This document shows, piece after piece, positions 53,125 through 64,000 of a stretch of DNA of 64,000 nt. The stretch comes from Neobacillus cucumis (lineage in GTDB: Bacteria; Bacillota; Bacilli; Bacillales; Cytobacillaceae). A program made the translations under genes and the position numbers. The DNA lies in assembly GCF_016908975.1 (NCBI RefSeq), contig NZ_JAFBEX010000012.1, positions 1 to 64,000 of the forward strand, in the 5' to 3' direction. Numbering within the stretch: position 1 is the stretch's first letter; each line of letters begins with the position of its first letter. Below the pieces are notes generated by a model. That model ran no database searches, was not told the origin of the DNA, and saw only the letters and a program-made list of their open reading frames with translations.

Positions 53125-53128
<4 letters not shown>
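52037..53128 (-). CDS. carA: Carbamoyl-phosphate synthase, small (glutaminase) subunit
   Basis: Releases ammonia from glutamine for CarB. The 363 residues have the N-terminal CPSase domain ([29 protein letters not shown]) and a class I amidotransferase with Cys in [16 protein letters not shown] near 240 and His-Glu in [12 protein letters not shown] near 342. The ATG at 53128 is preceded by GGGATG; other in-frame starts are possible a few codons upstream. It overlaps pyrC by 4 bp. B. subtilis calls it pyrAA. Confidence 0.96.
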
Positions 53129-55330
<2,202 letters not shown>

Positions 55331-55338
55331 TCATGATT

Positions 55339-55455
55339 ATAAAAAACACCCTGATCATCAGGGTGTAAACAGACTATACTTTAACAAGGTAGAACAACCA
55401 CCTTGTATTAGCCTCACACCCTTATAAGCCTCACTGGACTTCTTTTAAAAGGTTA
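55339..55455 (-). promoter_or_regulatory. PyrR attenuator upstream of pyrB
   Basis: The minus-strand RNA carries the PyrR-binding loop AGTCCAGTGAGGCT (about 55427-55440), an antiterminator region and a terminator ACACCCTGA / TCAGGGTGT (55346-55354 with 55358-55366) followed by TTTTTT. UMP-bound PyrR stabilises the anti-antiterminator and so causes termination. Confidence 0.93.
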
Positions 55456-55463
55456 CCTTGTCT

Positions 55464-56765
55464 TTATGCAGGTTTCTTATTTGTCTCTTCTTCGAACATA
55501 TTTTCATCTGCCGCTTGTCTTCCAGGCAGGATTAAGTTTAACAATACTCCGATTATAGCTGCTAACGCCATCCCCTGAATTTGGATATTATAAGGAAGCT
55601 TTACAACTGCTCCCCCGATCCCAATTACTAAAATCACGGATGAAACGACTAGATTTCGTTTATCTCCGAAGTCCACTTTACTATCCACTAACATTCTTAA
55701 GCCCGATGAAGCGATAATCCCGAAGAGAAGAATCGATACACCACCCATAACTGGTGTAGGAATCGTTTGGATTAAGGCAGTTATCTTGCCAATAAATCCA
55801 AAGATAATCGCGAAAACTGCAGCACCTGCAATGACATAGACACTGTATACTCGCGTAATCGCAAGAACTCCAATGTTTTCACCATAAGTTGTTTTTGGAG
55901 GACCGCCAATTAAGCTCGAAATTAATGTTGCTGTTCCATCACCTAAAATTGAACGATGCAAACCTGGATCTCTAATATAGTCACGTCCGACTACTTTACT
56001 TAGAACTAGTTGGTGACCAATATGCTCTGACAATGTAACAATCGCGACTGGAACGATTAGTGCAATAATATCCCATGTAATTTTTACCTTATAGCTTACA
56101 AAAGGGAAGACAAACGCTGGCATTTCAAACCAATGTGCTTTTAAAACCGGGGTGAAATCCACAACCCCAACGATTAATGCATAGATATATCCAATTATGA
56201 TTCCTGCTAAGATTGGAATAATACTTAACATTTTTTTTGCGTAAATCGAGAAAATAATCGTCGCTGCCAACGTTACAAGACCTACAGAGAAGTGAAGCAT
56301 GCTGTATTTCCCAGCTGGATTATTCATCGCCATTCCGACTGCTGTTGATGATAATGCTAAACCAATAACAATGATGACGGGTCCTACAACAATCGGTGGA
56401 AGTATATTCATAACCCAACGATGTCCAGACTTACTGATTACTAGTGCAACAATTCCATATACAAGTCCCGCTATAAATGTCCCAATCATTGCAGCACCTG
56501 GACCGCCTGTTTCATTTAATAATTTTATCGGGATAATGTAGGCAAATGATGAACCTAAGTACGCAGGTACTTTTCCTTTTGTTATTAAGATAAATGCAAG
56601 TGTTCCAAGTCCGCTTGAGATTAAGGCAAGAGCTGGACTTAAACCTACAAGATATGGCACGAGGATAGTTGATCCAAACATTGAGAATAGATGTTGCAGG
56701 CTTAACGTAAGCCATTGCGATGATTTTGGGACATCTGTAACATCTAAGATTGGTTTGTTATTCAT
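55464..56765 (-). CDS. pyrP: Uracil permease PyrP (NCS2 family)
   Basis: Imports uracil with protons. The 433 residues form about 12-14 membrane segments; the family segments QHLFSMFGSTILVP near 25-38, GLVPVAIVTLSEHIG-like IVPVAIVTLSEHIGHQ near 230 and TTYGENIGVLAITR near 285 are present. The ATG at 56765 has TTAGGAG upstream. It lies between pyrR and pyrB, flanked by attenuators on both sides. Confidence 0.96.
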   Translation of the reverse strand: MNNKPILDVTDVPKSSQWLTLSLQHLFSMFGSTILVPYLVGLSPALALISSGLGTLAFILITKGKVPAYLGSSFAYIIPIKLLNETGGPGAAMIGTFIAGLVYGIVALVISKSGHRWVMNILPPIVVGPVIIVIGLALSSTAVGMAMNNPAGKYSMLHFSVGLVTLAATIIFSIYAKKMLSIIPILAGIIIGYIYALIVGVVDFTPVLKAHWFEMPAFVFPFVSYKVKITWDIIALIVPVAIVTLSEHIGHQLVLSKVVGRDYIRDPGLHRSILGDGTATLISSLIGGPPKTTYGENIGVLAITRVYSVYVIAGAAVFAIIFGFIGKITALIQTIPTPVMGGVSILLFGIIASSGLRMLVDSKVDFGDKRNLVVSSVILVIGIGGAVVKLPYNIQIQGMALAAIIGVLLNLILPGRQAADENMFEEETNKKPA

Positions 56766-56818
56766 GTTGTTTACTCCTAATTGATTAGTTTCTCTTTTTA
56801 TTGTTTTCTTTTTATCCA

Positions 56819-56925
56819 TAAAAAAACCCTCATTGTGTCCTGTAGATACAAAGAGGGTATAGAAAGACCAAAGAAATATTGGCTTCCCCCTTTGTCAGCC
56901 TCACAGGACTGCCTTTTAAAAGGGC
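56819..56925 (-). promoter_or_regulatory. PyrR attenuator between pyrR and pyrP
   Basis: The PyrR-binding loop AGTCCTGTGAGGCTGAC (about 56894-56911) is followed by a terminator ACCCTC..GAGGGT (56826-56831 with 56853-56858) and a T7 run on the minus strand. Confidence 0.93.
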
Positions 56926-56930
56926 GGTAT

Positions 56931-57485
<555 letters not shown>

Positions 57486-57494
57486 TTATTATAT

Positions 57495-57625
57495 TAAAAT
57501 AAAAAACCTCTCACCGGCTTAGGCGAGAGGTAGGTACGTAAATGTCAGCTATAGGCAATGTATGCCAATAACTTATCCGTTTCCTTCTCAGCCTCACGGG
57601 ACCGAATTAAAGGGCTTATTAAACT
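57495..57625 (-). promoter_or_regulatory. PyrR attenuator upstream of pyrR
   Basis: PyrR-binding loop GGTCCCGTGAGGCTGAG (about 57587-57603) followed by a terminator ACCTCTC..GAGAGGT (57506-57512 with 57525-57531) and TTTTTT on the minus strand. Confidence 0.93.
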
Positions 57626-57631
57626 ATACTC

Positions 57632-57660
57632 ATATTACCCCATACGTGGGCAATCGTCAA
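57632..57660 (-). promoter_or_regulatory. sigma-A promoter of the pyr operon
   Basis: -35 TTGACG (57655-57660), 17-bp spacer, -10 TAATAT (57632-57637), immediately after the rluD stop codon and upstream of the first attenuator. Confidence 0.75.
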
Positions 57661-57663
57661 TCA

Positions 57664-58569
57664 TTATTTACGAAGTTGTTCAAGAAGATATTGAAAATCC
57701 TCCGGTAATGGCGCTTCAAACTCTAAATATTCCTTTGTTCTTGGATGGGTAAATCCTAGAATGCCCGCATGCAAGGCTTGCCCATTAATATCTAGTGTTT
57801 TTCTCGGACCATACTTCGGATCACCAGCTAGTGGATAGCCAATATATTTCATGTGAACACGAATTTGGTGGGTTCTACCTGTTTCTAACTGACACTCCAC
57901 AAAAGTGAAGTCTTTAAAACGCTCCAACACATGAAAGTGTGTAACAGCATGTTTGCCGTTATCCACCACTGCCATACTTTGCCTATCCTTCGTGTCCCTA
58001 GCAAGCGGAGCGTCGATTGTACCAAAATCATGTGGGATGATTCCATGTACAATTGCTTTATATTTACGGGTAACCGTCTTTTCCACTAATTGATTCACAA
58101 GGCTTTCATGAGCCATATCGTTCTTCGCAACCATTAATAGTCCTGATGTATCTTTATCAATCCGATGGACTATGCCAGGTCTTAACACACCATTTATACC
58201 AGATAAATCCTTACAGTGTGCCATTAATCCATTCACAAGGGTGCCAGTCAAATGTCCAGGGGCAGGATGTACAACCATCCCACGTGGTTTATTCACAACT
58301 AATACATCTTTATCTTCATAATAGATATCTAAATCCATCTCTTCAGGAATGACATCTAATTCCTCTGGTTCGGGAATATTGATTTCAATGACATCATTTA
58401 AGCTACATTTATAATTTGTTTTAACAGGTTTTCCATTGACCAAAACATCTCCGTCTTTTATCCATTGTTGAACCTGTGTTCGTGACCATTCTTCGTCTAA
58501 CCCTGAGATGACCTTATCAATTCGGTCTCCTTTTTGTTCTTCAAGAATGGTGTGTTCCATTTTCTCCAT
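57664..58569 (-). CDS. ylyB: RluD-type 23S rRNA pseudouridine synthase (YlyB)
   Basis: Converts uridines in 23S rRNA to pseudouridine; the exact positions are inferred from the RluD family. The 301 residues have an N-terminal S4 domain (about 12-70) and the catalytic [13 protein letters not shown] near 136-148 (Asp nucleophile), with [12 protein letters not shown] near 220. AAGGAGAAATC precedes the ATG at 58569. It overlaps lspA by 29 bp. Confidence 0.94.
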   Translation of the reverse strand: MEKMEHTILEEQKGDRIDKVISGLDEEWSRTQVQQWIKDGDVLVNGKPVKTNYKCSLNDVIEINIPEPEELDVIPEEMDLDIYYEDKDVLVVNKPRGMVVHPAPGHLTGTLVNGLMAHCKDLSGINGVLRPGIVHRIDKDTSGLLMVAKNDMAHESLVNQLVEKTVTRKYKAIVHGIIPHDFGTIDAPLARDTKDRQSMAVVDNGKHAVTHFHVLERFKDFTFVECQLETGRTHQIRVHMKYIGYPLAGDPKYGPRKTLDINGQALHAGILGFTHPRTKEYLEFEAPLPEDFQYLLEQLRK

Positions 58570-59032
58570 ATGATTTCTCCTTTGATCCCCGCTCATCAAG
58601 CAGCATTTGAATCATTAACAAAATAACTCCGATTACTAAAGAAGAATCGGCAATATTAAAGACAGGGAAATTATAGCCAAAAATATACGTATGTATAAAG
58701 TCAACTACTTCCTTTCTAAGCACCCGATCAATAAAATTCCCAATCGCTCCTCCAAGCATTAAACTTAAGGAAACTCCTAATAGGATTTTTCCTTTAGCCG
58801 CTTTGCGCAAATAATACATGATGGCTACAATAACAACTAATGTAATAACATAAAAAAGCCACATTTGACCTTGGAGGATACCCCATGCAGCTCCGCGATT
58901 GCGGTGAGAAGTGATATACAAAACATTTTCAATGATCGTAATACTTTCCCCAAAATACATTTTGCTTACAATTAACCATTTTGTAAATTGGTCTAATAAA
59001 ATTACAAAGATTGCGATTAAGTAATAAAACAC
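58541..59032 (-). CDS. lspA: Lipoprotein signal peptidase II
   Basis: An aspartyl membrane protease that cleaves prolipoproteins at the lipobox. The 163 residues have four membrane segments and the motifs NRGAAWG near 45, [11 protein letters not shown] near 94-104 (first catalytic Asp) and [11 protein letters not shown] near 126 (second Asp). The start is GTG with GGAGG seven to nine bases upstream. It lies between ylyA and ylyB. Confidence 0.96.
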   Translation of the reverse strand: MFYYLIAIFVILLDQFTKWLIVSKMYFGESITIIENVLYITSHRNRGAAWGILQGQMWLFYVITLVVIVAIMYYLRKAAKGKILLGVSLSLMLGGAIGNFIDRVLRKEVVDFIHTYIFGYNFPVFNIADSSLVIGVILLMIQMLLDERGSKEKSYGENGTHHS

Positions 59033-59131
59033 TCAAAAAAACCTCCAACATAAGCTAACTAGACCTAGCGTTCGCTTATCTAATCTCTTCTGCATTTTAG
59101 CATACTTAATCGCATAACGACAATGTAACAA

Positions 59132-59431
59132 TTATAAAAAAGAGGTTGAAAGGGGCTTTTTATAATAATACTCCAAGCCCTCGGTATCCTTAATAGAACG
59201 AATAGTTGGAATCATTTTCAATAAGTCCTCAGGGATAAATTCACCTGAGATCTCACATTGACCAAATTTCCCTTTCTCAAACTTTTGAATAGCAGCATTA
59301 ATATCTTCAAGTTCTGACTGTAAAATGGAAGTGAGCCAGGCTTGCTTCTTTTTTTCATTCTTTAGCGATGTTTCAATTTCTTCCTTTGTCTGACGGAGTT
59401 CTAAAAACAGCTTTTCCTGCATGGCATTCAT
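59132..59431 (-). CDS. ylyA: YlyA, DksA/TraR-like protein lacking the zinc site
   Basis: A 99-residue protein whose N-terminal two thirds form a Glu/Lys-rich helical hairpin like DksA (LFLELRQTKEEIETSLKNEK) and whose C-terminus keeps the outline of the zinc finger (FGQCEISGEFIPEDLLKMIPTIRSIKD) but only one cysteine. It matches Bacillus YlyA in position between lspA and ileS. DksA relatives bind the RNA polymerase secondary channel; whether this one does is inference. GGAGG precedes the ATG. Confidence 0.82.
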   Translation of the reverse strand: MNAMQEKLFLELRQTKEEIETSLKNEKKKQAWLTSILQSELEDINAAIQKFEKGKFGQCEISGEFIPEDLLKMIPTIRSIKDTEGLEYYYKKPLSTSFL

Positions 59432-59545
59432 AGTTGTTACCTCCGTTATTTGTCATTTGTAATATTATCTCCGCACATTAAAATCTTGACACGAAAAAAC
59501 AATTGACAACGACAACAACTATTGACGGAAAAGGTAATTTTTATA

Positions 59546-59795
59546 AGAAAAGCGTAAGGCGCTTAGCTTTCGGCGACAAGCACAAGACGAGCTGGCCGAA
59601 AGGTTGTTCTTTAGCCTTTTGGACGGATTGATTTAAATGTGGAGGCGACTGTTCTGGGACGAGGGCATAAGATGCCCCCTGTAAGAAGGCGCTTTTTGCC
59701 TTCTTCAGGGGGGCATCTTATGCCTTGAGTCCCAAGGAGCCGTCACTGGATAAGCTTGTGACCTCGAGCCTATGGCGCCTGGAGCTGCACAATTC
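59546..59795. repeat. Structured intergenic repeat, family B, copy 3 (expanded, opposite orientation)
   Basis: On the minus strand it begins CGAGAATTGTGCAGCTCCAG and ends GCGCCTTACGCTTTTCTTA, matching the ends of copy 2, and shares CAATCCGTC and AACCTTTCGGCCAGCTCGTC inside. It is about 120 bp longer because an extra palindromic block (roughly 59625-59750) sits in its middle. It fills most of the 432-bp gap between ylyA and ileS; no gene is visible there. Confidence 0.75.
59655..59734. repeat. 80-nt near-perfect hairpin inside the family B copy
   Basis: Outer pair TGGGAC/GTCCCA, then GGCATAAGATGCCCCCTG with CAGGGGGGCATCTTATGCC (one extra G), then AGAAGGC/GCCTTCT around a GCTTTTT loop. It has no flanking T-run, so it is not a standard terminator. 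Confidence 0.85.
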
Positions 59796-59863
59796 TCGAA
59801 GTAGAAATTATTACCTTTTTATCTTTTAAAAAAGTCCCTTACCTATTGGCAAGGGACATTAAA

Positions 59864-62635
59864 TTATGCTAAATGTGAATAATTTTCTTTTACGACTTCT
59901 GCACAGCGCGGGCAAAGAGTGCTATGTTCCGGATTTTGACCAACGTCAGGTGTAACAATCCAGCAGCGTTCACATGTTTCACCTTCCGCTTTTGTTACCA
60001 CAATAGCAGCTGTCTCTAATTTAACCGCATCATCAGGTGCTTGATCATATGTTCCTGCAACCTCAAAACCTGACACAATAAATAATTGTTTCAAGTTCTC
60101 GTTAATCGAATGCAATAATTCTTTTGATTTTCCATTCACATATAATGATACTTTTGCTGTTAAAGACTTTCCAATTACCTTTTGATTACGTGCTTCCTCC
60201 AACGCCTTAAGCACATCATCTCGAAGCGTCATGAAGGCAGACCATTTTTCTTCAAGAGCCTTCGCCCCTTCTAATTCCTGGTATTCAGGAAGATCTGTTA
60301 ATTGTACACTTTCCTCTGTAACAGCCGGGATATACTGCCAAACTTCATCCGCTGTATGTGAAAGGATTGGCGAAACTAACTTTGTTAGTGCTAACAGTGA
60401 TTCATATAATACTGTTTGGATTGCACGACGCTCATGGTTATCAGTTGCTTCAATATAAAGGACATCTTTAGCAAAATCAAGATAAAATGCACTTAAATCA
60501 AGCGTACAGAAATTATTAACAGCATGATAAATACCGGCAAACTCATAATTTTCATAGGCATTCTTTACGTATTTAATTAATTTATTGAGTTTCACAAGCA
60601 TAAATTGATCTACTTCACGTAAGTCTTCGTAGGCAACCTTGTTTACGGCTGGATCAAAGTCAGCTAAGTTTCCTAACAAGAATCGGAACGTGTTTCGGAT
60701 TTTACGGTAAACCTCTGCCACTTGTTTAAGAATCGGATCAGATACGCGAACATCTGCCTGATAGTCAACAGAAGCGACCCATAGGCGTAAAATATCTGCG
60801 CCTAATTGATTCATAACCTTTGCAGGAACAACTGTATTCCCTAGTGATTTGCTCATTTTTCTGCCTTCGCCATCAAGCGCAAAGCCATGGCTTAATACGC
60901 CTTTGTATGGTGCTTCACCAGTTACAGCTACAGCAGTTGATAATGATGAGTTGAACCAGCCGCGATATTGGTCTGACCCTTCTAGGTAAAGGTCTGCTGG
61001 TCGTACTAAATCCTCTCTCTCAAGTAATACAGCCTGATGAGAAGAGCCAGAATCAAACCAAACATCCATGATGTCTGTTTCTTTCGTAAAGGTACCATTC
61101 GGACTTCCCGGATGCGTAAATCCTTCTGGAAGTAAATCCTTTGCTTCCCGTTCAAACCAAATATTTGATCCATTTTCACGGAAAAGATTTGAAACATGAT
61201 CAATCGTTTCATCAGTAATAATTTCTTCGCCATTTTCTGCATAAAATACAGGAATTGGCACACCCCAAACACGTTGACGAGAAATACACCAATCTCCTCG
61301 GTCGCGGACCATATTAAATAACCTTGTTTCGCCCCAGGCTGGTACCCATTTCGTTTCTTTTACTGCTTCAAGTAGTTGGTCACGGAAATCCTTAATCGAT
61401 GCGAACCATTGTGCAGTAGCACGGTAAATAACCGGCTTTTTGGTTCTCCAGTCATGTGGATAGGAGTGTGTAATAAAGGATAGCTTTAACAACGCGCCCG
61501 CTTCTTCTAATGCTTGAACAATTGATTTATTGGCCGTATCATAAAATAATCCTTCAAAGCCCTTTGCTTCAGCTGTCATAACACCTTTATCATCGACAGG
61601 GCATAATACCTCTAAGCCATATTTCTGACCAACATAGAAGTCATCTTCACCATGTCCTGGAGCTGTATGAACACATCCGGTACCAGCATCCGTTGTGACG
61701 TGTTCTCCTAACATTACTAAAGAATCACGGTCATATAATGGATGTGAGGCAATAATATATTCTAGATCAGAGCCTTTTACTTTTTGAACAACCTCTGCAT
61801 CTTCCCAGCCCACTTCTTTTGTAAAAGCTTCTAATAAGCTCTCCGCAACCAGATACTTATTATCATTAACCGCAACAACCGCATAAGTTAGGTCAGGATG
61901 GACAGAAATACCAAGGTTGGCTGGAATAGTCCAAGGGGTTGTTGTCCAGATGACAATTTGTGTATCTGTATCGAGGACACCCTTACCATCTTTTACTTTA
62001 AAACCTACATAAATAGAAGGGGATTTTTTATCTTGGTATTCGATTTCAGCTTCAGCTAGAGCAGATTCACTAGATGGAGACCAATAAACTGGCTTAAGAC
62101 CTTTATAAATGTAGCCCTTTTTGGCCATCTCGCCAAACACTTTAATTTGCTGCGCCTCATATTCTGGTTTTAGGGTGATATATGGGTTCTCCCAATCTCC
62201 TCTTACACCAAGTCGCTTAAATTGAGTCCGTTGATTATCAATTTGTTCAAGAGCATATTTTGTACAAAGTTCACGGAATTCAGCAACTGTCATTTCTTTC
62301 CGTTTAACACCTTTATTCGTTAATGCCTGCTCAATTGGCAGACCATGTGTATCCCAACCAGGAACGTATGGAGCATGAAATCCACTCATCGATTTATAGC
62401 GGACAATCATGTCCTTTAAAATCTTATTAAGAGCATGCCCCATATGGATGTCTCCATTAGCGTAAGGAGGTCCATCATGAAGGACAAACATAGGACGACC
62501 TTTTGTCCGTTCTTGTACTTTTTGATAAATATTCATTTCTTCCCATTTGGCCTGGATTTCAGGTTCTCTTTGGGGAAGGTTGCCACGCATCGGAAATTCC
62601 GTTTTTGGCATTAAAAGCGTATCTTTATATTCCAT
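59864..62635 (-). CDS. ileS: Isoleucyl-tRNA synthetase
   Basis: Charges tRNA-Ile. The 923 residues show the class I HIGH motif in DIHMGHALN near 62-70, the editing domain ([12 protein letters not shown] near 230), KMSKSLGN near 595-602 and a C-terminal zinc finger [16 protein letters not shown], features of the bacterial type (ileS1). GGAGGAAGAGG precedes the ATG. It is controlled by a T-box leader just upstream. Confidence 0.98.
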   Translation of the reverse strand: MEYKDTLLMPKTEFPMRGNLPQREPEIQAKWEEMNIYQKVQERTKGRPMFVLHDGPPYANGDIHMGHALNKILKDMIVRYKSMSGFHAPYVPGWDTHGLPIEQALTNKGVKRKEMTVAEFRELCTKYALEQIDNQRTQFKRLGVRGDWENPYITLKPEYEAQQIKVFGEMAKKGYIYKGLKPVYWSPSSESALAEAEIEYQDKKSPSIYVGFKVKDGKGVLDTDTQIVIWTTTPWTIPANLGISVHPDLTYAVVAVNDNKYLVAESLLEAFTKEVGWEDAEVVQKVKGSDLEYIIASHPLYDRDSLVMLGEHVTTDAGTGCVHTAPGHGEDDFYVGQKYGLEVLCPVDDKGVMTAEAKGFEGLFYDTANKSIVQALEEAGALLKLSFITHSYPHDWRTKKPVIYRATAQWFASIKDFRDQLLEAVKETKWVPAWGETRLFNMVRDRGDWCISRQRVWGVPIPVFYAENGEEIITDETIDHVSNLFRENGSNIWFEREAKDLLPEGFTHPGSPNGTFTKETDIMDVWFDSGSSHQAVLLEREDLVRPADLYLEGSDQYRGWFNSSLSTAVAVTGEAPYKGVLSHGFALDGEGRKMSKSLGNTVVPAKVMNQLGADILRLWVASVDYQADVRVSDPILKQVAEVYRKIRNTFRFLLGNLADFDPAVNKVAYEDLREVDQFMLVKLNKLIKYVKNAYENYEFAGIYHAVNNFCTLDLSAFYLDFAKDVLYIEATDNHERRAIQTVLYESLLALTKLVSPILSHTADEVWQYIPAVTEESVQLTDLPEYQELEGAKALEEKWSAFMTLRDDVLKALEEARNQKVIGKSLTAKVSLYVNGKSKELLHSINENLKQLFIVSGFEVAGTYDQAPDDAVKLETAAIVVTKAEGETCERCWIVTPDVGQNPEHSTLCPRCAEVVKENYSHLA

Positions 62636-62689
62636 TTTCCTCTTCCTCCTAAATCCTTGTTCATATAATCAGAATAGCCAAAAGACAAA

Positions 62690-62945
62690 TAAAAAAACCT
62701 TCTCATCCCAAATAGGGACGAGAAGGTTTATTCCCGCGGTACCACCCTGATAAATAATACCCTTTGAGTACTATCCTCTTTACCATTCGTAACGTGAATA
62801 ACACGCCTAAGCCTACTGTCCCAAATGGGATTTCAACTCGGAACTCGAGGGTGATTTTCCAATTTTTCAACTATATCGGGCTTTCACCACCCCCGACTCG
62901 CTAAGAATAGCTTAAGAAAAATTGTACTGTCCCTTTCATCGTCAA
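62690..62945 (-). promoter_or_regulatory. Isoleucine T-box riboswitch leader of ileS
   Basis: The conserved T-box AGGGTGGTACCGCG lies at 62734-62748. A terminator AACCTTCTCGTCCC..GGGATGAGAAGGTT with TTTTTTT follows (62691-62728). Stem I starts near 62915 and contains the specifier AUC (isoleucine) at 62853-62855, in the context GGAAAATCACCC. Uncharged tRNA-Ile should favour antitermination. Confidence 0.95.
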
Positions 62946-62972
62946 TTTTCATTCTATTTACTATGTTTAAAA

Positions 62973-63002
62973 ATTATATGCTAATAAAATGCATTTCGTC
63001 AA
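62973..63002 (-). promoter_or_regulatory. sigma-A promoter of ileS
   Basis: -35 TTGACG (62997-63002), 18-bp spacer, perfect -10 TATAAT (62973-62978). The -35 overlaps the divIVA stop codon. Confidence 0.8.
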
Positions 63003-63514
63003 GCTAATGAATCTTCTTCTTCATGTATCTTTAATTCTGTAGCATCGACTTCATACTCTAATAAATGATCCCAATCATCAGTATTAAGCATGTCAAGCTG
63101 TGCCTCAATTAACATCTTAAAACGTGTACGGAAAACTTTTGACTGTTTCTTTAAATCTTCAATTTCAAGGGCAATTTTTCTTGCTTTTGAAAGAGATTCA
63201 TTTACAATCCGATCAGCATTTTTCTCAGCTTCTTTTATAATAAGTTTTGCTTCCTTCTGAGCATTGCGTTTTACTTCTTCGCCTGCTTCTTGCGCAATAA
63301 CAATTGACTTGTTTAGCGTTTCTTCAATGTTTACAAAATGACCAAGACGATCATTCATTTCATTTAAACGTTCTTCTAGATCTCTTTTTTCTCTCAGAAC
63401 TAATTCATAATCCTTAATAACCTGATCAAGAAATTCATTTACTTCATCTTCATCATATCCCCGAAAACCCTTATTAAATTCTTTATTATGAATATCTAAC
63501 GGCGTTAAAGGCAT
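62999..63514 (-). CDS. divIVA: Cell division/polarity protein DivIVA
   Basis: Binds negatively curved membranes at poles and septa and recruits MinJ, RacA and others. The 171 residues have the N-terminal lipid-binding domain (MPLTPLDIHNKEFNKGFRGYDEDEV region) and a long coiled coil up to about 150. GGAGGTGGC precedes the ATG at 63514. It lies between ylmH and ileS, the normal place. Confidence 0.96.
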   Translation of the reverse strand: MPLTPLDIHNKEFNKGFRGYDEDEVNEFLDQVIKDYELVLREKRDLEERLNEMNDRLGHFVNIEETLNKSIVIAQEAGEEVKRNAQKEAKLIIKEAEKNADRIVNESLSKARKIALEIEDLKKQSKVFRTRFKMLIEAQLDMLNTDDWDHLLEYEVDATELKIHEEEDSLA

Positions 63515-63600
63515 TAATGCCACCTCCATGCAATCTCTGTGCTTATATATGTACTTGCAAATATTCGACAGTTTTTTCTAAATTCCTGCTTATATTGCAA

Positions 63601-64000
63601 TTATTTTTGTTTTCCTACTGTAATTCGCCATTTTTCCTTTTTTGTTTTTCCATCTATTCCCGCAATCTTTGCTCTGCCATAGCCCCTGACCGAAATCAAA
63701 TCCCCCTCCTCACACAGAAAAGAAGGATTCTCGATTAAGGTCCAATTAACCTTAACTCGACCGTGCTGGATTAAGACAAGCGATTTTTGCCGCGATAAAT
63801 GATAAATTCCGGAAATGGCTGTATCAAGCCGTAGAGAAGATAATGTTAATTCATTTTCAACCCATAAATCTAACGATGCAACCGCATTCTCCATACTTAA
63901 TTCAACAAGAGAAACCCCTGCCCTGCCAATGGACTCGACATTATTTTTTATATATTGGCTTATCTCCAAGGCTGCGAAAAATTGAACACGCCCCTCACTA
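63601..64000 (-). CDS. ylmH: YlmH, S4-domain RNA-binding protein (partial, cut by window edge)
   Basis: C-terminal part of YlmH; the frame stays open past the right edge (…GRVQFFAALEISQY), so the 5' half is missing from the window, not broken. About 133 residues are visible, with the S4 domain RLDTAISGIYHLSRQKS and the following VKVNWTLIENPSF and GDLISVRGYGRAKI. In B. subtilis YlmH binds 50S-peptidyl-tRNA complexes and acts as a ribosome rescue factor beside RqcH. The gap of 86 bp to divIVA has no terminator I can see. Confidence 0.93.
   Translation of the reverse strand, partial: SEGRVQFFAALEISQYIKNNVESIGRAGVSLVELSMENAVASLDLWVENELTLSSLRLDTAISGIYHLSRQKSLVLIQHGRVKVNWTLIENPSFLCEEGDLISVRGYGRAKIAGIDGKTKKEKWRITVGKQK

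Noticed and set aside
59432-59863. A small RNA gene such as 6S RNA or scRNA in the ylyA-ileS gap
   Set aside because: The structure is explained by the family B repeat and its nested hairpin; I found no promoter plus terminator pair framing it.

Overview
The window is a stretch of chromosomal core genome from a spore-forming member of the Bacillaceae. Gene order matches the Bacillus subtilis interval from ylmH-divIVA-ileS through the pyr operon, the rpoZ/priA/prkC group, the recG-plsX-acpP-smc-ffh-rplS group and rnhB to sucCD-dprA, read here on the minus strand. The low-to-moderate GC content, strong GGAGG-type ribosome binding sites, PyrR attenuators, an isoleucine T-box, a FapR operator and an intact spoVM all fit this. 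Gene presence alone does not give the species; the intergenic repeats resemble those of environmental Bacillus/Neobacillus-type genomes (impression, not tested). Sixty coding regions are supported. All but two, rpmB and rqcH, lie on the minus strand, and the last (ylmH) is cut by the right edge.

Layout, left to right: dprA (transformation/DNA handling); sucCD (TCA cycle) behind a promoter with two cre-like boxes; rnhB-rbgA-lepB; rplS-trmD-rimM-ylqD; khpA-rpsP; ffh-ylxM-ftsY-smc-rnc (SRP pathway, chromosome condensation, RNase III); acpP-fabG-fabD-plsX-fapR (fatty acid/phospholipid synthesis under FapR); recG; a decayed sdaAA scar; fakA-yloU; rpmB; spoVM; thiN-rpe-rsgA-prkC-prpC-rlmN-rsmB-fmt-def-priA-coaBC-rpoZ-gmk-remA-yloC (a dense block for translation initiation, Ser/Thr signalling and nucleotide/cofactor metabolism); a P-type calcium ATPase; rqcH; the complete pyrimidine operon pyrR-pyrP-pyrB-pyrC-carA-carB-pyrK-pyrD-pyrF-pyrE with three PyrR attenuators; rluD-lspA-ylyA; T-box-ileS; divIVA; partial ylmH.

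The genes form a few regulatory circuits visible in the DNA. FapR represses its own operon through a 17-bp box at the transcription start. PyrR terminates transcription ahead of itself, pyrP and pyrB. ileS is read through when uncharged tRNA-Ile pairs with an AUC specifier.

I found no mobile element with a transposase, no CRISPR array, no phage and no obviously new multi-gene system. The non-routine material is intergenic: two families of structured repeats (three copies of one; three full and one end-only copy of the other), an 80-nt hairpin nested inside one copy, five 21-bp tandem repeats that read as leucine heptads next to rqcH, a deletion scar that removed sdaAB and most of sdaAA, and a Thr/Ser/Asn-rich tail on PrkC.
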